64,000 nucleotides of DNA from Demequina lutea (lineage in GTDB: Bacteria; Actinomycetota; Actinomycetes; Actinomycetales; Demequinaceae), in NCBI RefSeq assembly GCF_013409005.1, contig NZ_JACBZO010000001.1, positions 124,001-188,000 on the forward strand, given 5' to 3'. The position numbers and the translations under genes are program-made. The stretch's first letter is position 1, and each line of letters starts with the position of its first letter. Positions 61,144 through 64,000 of the stretch are shown here, piece by piece. The notes below the pieces were generated by a model, which had not been told where the DNA came from, made no database searches, and saw nothing but the letters and a program-made list of their open reading frames with translations.

Positions 61144-61265
61144 GGTGGCTTGATTCGTACCGGTTTTGGGCGGGTCTGCTTGCGTGGTGGCTTGATTCGT
61201 ACCGGTTTTGGGCTTGTCCTGTTGCGGGGTGGCTTGATCTGTACCGTTCGGGGCGGGCCATCGCC
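61144..61265. repeat. 42-bp tandem repeat, three copies
   Basis: Copies begin GGTGGCTTGATTCGTACCGG at 61144 and 61186 and a diverged GGTGGCTTGATCTGTACC at 61228. The repeat fills most of the 274-bp gap before the HNH gene. 42 is a multiple of three, but no protein of neighbour-like quality runs through it. Confidence 0.85.
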
Positions 61266-61353
61266 CGTCGTGCCCGGGACTGGTCTTGTTGGGCTGTCCA
61301 CAGGGTGTTGTGCCTGGTAGGTGGATGTCTGACCCTGCTGGTTGACTGTTCTT

Positions 61354-62940
61354 ATGGCCATCGATGCGGCGGAAATTTCCAGGGTGAGTGCCCTGGTGAG
61401 TGTGCTCGCGCGCCGTGACGTGTCGGACCTTCCGGATGCTGCTTTCTTGGAGGCGCTCGAGGAGATGGGCCGGCTGGAACGGTTGGTTGGGACGTGGGGG
61501 GCACGGTTTGCGGGCGATCTTGCGCGTAGGTCCGCCCCGGAGCTGCCCGGTGGTGGTTTGGCGCGCAGGCAGGGTTTTGGTTCCGCGGGGGCGATGGTTG
61601 CCCGGGTGACGGGTGGGACGACTGCTGGTGCAATGCGGGCCATCGAGGCGGGCTTGGCGTTCATGCCCGCAGTGGTGGCGCATGGTGCCCCGCCCGACGA
61701 CTCCAGCCAATCCGACGGTTCCACCCAGTCCCCAACCGCCGCATCCCCGCCTGCGCCGCGCTACCCGGCCGTAGCAGAGGCTGCTTCGGCGGGTGGCCTT
61801 TCGGTTGATGCGGCAGGGCTCATCACGCGCGGTTTAGAGACGCTCACGGAACGGGTGCCGAGTGAACGGTTGCAAGAGTTGGAGCGTCGCCTGGTTGGCA
61901 AGGCGGTGCATTTGGCGGTGCATGAGGTGCGGAGTCTGGTCGCCCACGCGGTGGCACACGCTGATATTGCCGGTCATGAACAACGTGAACGCCGTCAGCA
62001 TGAGGAGCGGTTCCTGGCGTGGAAGGAAGACCACACCGGGATGGTCACGTTCACCGGCAAACTCGACGCCGTCACAGCAGCACCCATCCGCACCGTGATC
62101 GAACAAATCGTCACCCATCAGTTCCGTGCCAGGCGTGACCAAGACCCCACTGAACGTGATCAAAGAACTGTGGGTCAGATGCGGGCCGATGCCTTGTTTG
62201 AGGTCTGCCGGCACGTGTTGGGCTGCAAGGAAACGGACCGGTCGGGGATCCGCACCACCATCATCGTGCGGATGAGCCTGCGCGACCGCGACACGGGGAC
62301 CGGTTTGGGCAGTATTGACGGCACCAACCAACCCGTCTCAGTAGGTCAGCTGCGCCGTCTCGCGGGGGATGCGGGCATCATTGCCGAAGTGTTGGGCGGC
62401 GAGGGTGAGGTACTCGACCTGGGCCGCAGAGTCAGGCTCTTCACACCGGCACAAAGACTCGCACTACTCGAACGCGACGGCGGTTGCGCCAAATGTCATG
62501 CCCCACCCGAACACTGCGAAGCCCACCACATCCACTGGTGGGAAAGAGGCGGTCGCACAGACCTCTCGAACGGGGTGATGCTCTGCACCAGATGCCACCA
62601 CGACATCCACCGCCACGGCTGGGAAATCCTCGTCCACGCGAATCGCGTCGACTTCATCCCACCACCCGAGATTGATCCCACGCGACACGCCAAACCAGGA
62701 GGACTCGCCGCAATCACCATCCGCGACATCGGCAACCTCACCGGCGGCGGCGACCTGAGTGACATGAGCAACCCAAGCAACCCAGGCGTCACGGAAGAAC
62801 TCTGCCCACCCCCCGACAACCCCGCCCGGAACAATGCCGCCTCGAACCACCCCGCCCGGGACGGCTACCCACCGCCCAACGGCCACTTGGACAACTCTGT
62901 CGAAAACGAGGCCGTATCAAATGCGGCGCTAGCCGCCTAG
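61354..62940 (+). CDS. DUF222 / HNH endonuclease domain protein (13E12 family)
   Basis: 528 residues. N-terminal DUF222 helices (GRLERLVGTWGARFAGDLAR, ERLQELERRLVGKAVHLAVH, GQMRADALFEVCRHVLG). C-terminal HNH: CAKCHAPPEHCEAHHIHWW then NGVMLCTRCHHDIHRHGW, with all zinc Cys and the catalytic His. The family is multi-copy in actinobacteria and of unknown role; DNA cleavage is assumed from the HNH. ATG 61354 is preferred to a TTG 12 nt earlier. The tail after residue 450 is Pro/Asn-rich and variable. Confidence 0.88.
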   Translation: MAIDAAEISRVSALVSVLARRDVSDLPDAAFLEALEEMGRLERLVGTWGARFAGDLARRSAPELPGGGLARRQGFGSAGAMVARVTGGTTAGAMRAIEAGLAFMPAVVAHGAPPDDSSQSDGSTQSPTAASPPAPRYPAVAEAASAGGLSVDAAGLITRGLETLTERVPSERLQELERRLVGKAVHLAVHEVRSLVAHAVAHADIAGHEQRERRQHEERFLAWKEDHTGMVTFTGKLDAVTAAPIRTVIEQIVTHQFRARRDQDPTERDQRTVGQMRADALFEVCRHVLGCKETDRSGIRTTIIVRMSLRDRDTGTGLGSIDGTNQPVSVGQLRRLAGDAGIIAEVLGGEGEVLDLGRRVRLFTPAQRLALLERDGGCAKCHAPPEHCEAHHIHWWERGGRTDLSNGVMLCTRCHHDIHRHGWEILVHANRVDFIPPPEIDPTRHAKPGGLAAITIRDIGNLTGGGDLSDMSNPSNPGVTEELCPPPDNPARNNAASNHPARDGYPPPNGHLDNSVENEAVSNAALAA

Positions 62941-63167
62941 CCACGCGCTTCAACGCGCGCGCCCCCGCCATGGGATTCGCACGCCCGCACGGCACAGGCA
63001 GCGCCCGGCAAACCAGTAGCGGCCCTCCCGAGCCAGAACAGTAGCGGCGCGGGAAACACGCGTGCACCTCCAACGAGTGCTCCTCCTGGCAACAAACACC
63101 GCCCCTATGCCCCGGCCACTCCACCTGCCATCGAGGACCGGCCCCGCCGCTGCGGCTGGCGTGGCGC
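62941..63167. other. Intergenic gap, nothing recognised
   Basis: 227 bases between the HNH gene and the convergent MFS gene. There are short repeats of the type CAGTAGCGGC but no gene, clear hairpin terminator or promoter that I can support. Confidence 0.4.
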
Positions 63168-64000
63168 CTAGAGCACAGGGAGCATCGGCGGCTGCTCGCC
63201 GTGAGCCCCACCAGGCGGCGGAGGCACGTCGGGCCTGCCAGCGGCCACGGCCGCCATGGTGTCGCGCCTAATCCACCAGATGCCCACAAGCGCGAACACC
63301 GCGACCGCCACGGCCGAGAACGCCATGACGTGCAGTCCTGCGCGGAAGCCGCTCTCGTCGATGAGGCGCCCACTGAGCCAGCCCCCGAGTGCCACGCCGG
63401 CGCCGAGGCCGATGCGCAGCCACGACATGCCCTCGAGCAGTTGGTCCTGCGGCACGAGCCGTTGCGCCACCGAGTCCTGCGCGGTGATCGAAGGAGCGAT
63501 CGCCATCCCCACCACGAAGCCGGCCGCGGCGTAGCTCAGGAACGTAGGCATCGTCGACAGGATGCTGAATCCTGCCGCGAGCAGCAGCGCACCCACGAGC
63601 AGCCTCTTCCAGAGCGGCACGTGCCACTTGCGAGCGCCGTAGAGCAGCCCGCCGACGAATGACCCGCCCGAGATGACGCCGAGCACGATTCCTCCGGCGC
63701 CTCCGTGTCCCTGCGACTTGGCAAAAGCGACGGTGGAGATGTCGAGCGCGCCGAACATCGACCCGAGGCCGATCGCGATGAACGCGGTCGCGATCACGCC
63801 GGCGGGCACTCGGAACCCGAGGCCGGTGCCACCCACCTTGCGGACGGGAGGCTCGGTGGTGCGCTCGCGCAGCAGCAAGGTGAGGCCGATCACGTTCGCC
63901 ACCACCGCGATCACCAGGCCGGAGGCGGGGTGCACGGCGTATGCCATGGCCGTCGCAAAGGCGGGTCCCGCGACAAAGAGCACCTCGTCCAGGGCTCCCT
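63168..64000 (-). CDS. MFS transporter, C-terminal part (5' end outside window)
   Basis: The frame is open from the window edge to its stop at 63168, about 277 residues. ALDEVLFVAGPAFATAMAYA matches the SLEEVLYIAGPALATILATM block of the MFS protein at 38517, and DISTVAFAKSQGHGGAGGIV its DASTVAFADELGHKRWSGVV block, so the two are paralogues. About seven membrane segments and a Pro/Gly tail are visible. Substrate unknown. Confidence 0.8.
   Translation of the reverse strand, partial: GALDEVLFVAGPAFATAMAYAVHPASGLVIAVVANVIGLTLLLRERTTEPPVRKVGGTGLGFRVPAGVIATAFIAIGLGSMFGALDISTVAFAKSQGHGGAGGIVLGVISGGSFVGGLLYGARKWHVPLWKRLLVGALLLAAGFSILSTMPTFLSYAAAGFVVGMAIAPSITAQDSVAQRLVPQDQLLEGMSWLRIGLGAGVALGGWLSGRLIDESGFRAGLHVMAFSAVAVAVFALVGIWWIRRDTMAAVAAGRPDVPPPPGGAHGEQPPMLPVL

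Overview
The window reads as a chromosomal segment of a high-GC Gram-positive actinobacterium, most likely a member of the Micrococcales (Demequina-like, tentative). The evidence is strongly GC-biased third codon positions, many genes with a TANNNT box 6-8 nt before the start codon (leaderless transcripts), a DUF222/HNH protein, a sugar ABC importer with no ATPase gene of its own, and flagellar genes of the kind found in motile Micrococcales. Placement is inference; there is no rRNA here.

Layout. 1-0.8 kb: tail of a drug-type MFS exporter. 0.8-3.9 kb: a decaying flagellar locus. fliW, flgN, a FliA-type sigma factor and csrA look intact, but flgK is a C-terminal scrap and flgL has lost its middle. 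3.9-6.7 kb: tRNA-Leu(CAG) whose 3' end was hit by an IS481-type element (16-bp flush duplication), itself interrupted by an IS3-family element (CCC duplication). 6.7-13.7 kb: LacI regulator and a sugar operon of binding protein, two permeases, esterase and sucrose phosphorylase. 13.7-15.2 kb: YchJ-like, membrane and S4-domain proteins. 15.2-26.7 kb: a dTDP-L-rhamnose and cell-surface polysaccharide block with all four rml genes, four glycosyltransferase or epimerase genes, a flippase-like protein and a large secreted repeat protein. 26.8-32.3 kb: glycine cleavage P-T-H plus NUDIX. 32.3-37.3 kb: Tag, MetF, OsmC and MetE around two minisatellites. 37.3-51.9 kb: mixed housekeeping (prepilin-like, acetyltransferases, MFS, KhtTU-type antiporter, VOC protein, two-component system with a DUF2202 protein, kinase-like, methyltransferase, PatB-type lyase, ATP-grasp) and a 48-residue small protein behind a CRP-like site. 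52-59.2 kb: a MacB-type efflux operon with two peptidoglycan-binding-domain adaptors and its own two-component system. 59.2-61.1 kb: ECF sigma factor and a membrane partner. 61.1-64 kb: a 42-bp repeat, a DUF222/HNH protein and a partial MFS gene.

How they work together: the rml genes supply dTDP-rhamnose to the neighbouring transferases for a wall polysaccharide. The sugar operon imports a glucoside that sucrose phosphorylase splits. metF and metE form the end of methionine synthesis. gcvPTH handles glycine and one-carbon units. The best candidates for something undescribed are the dismantled flagellar locus that keeps its CsrA/FliW regulators, the adaptor-rich efflux module, and the CRP-site-driven small protein next to the C-S lyase gene.
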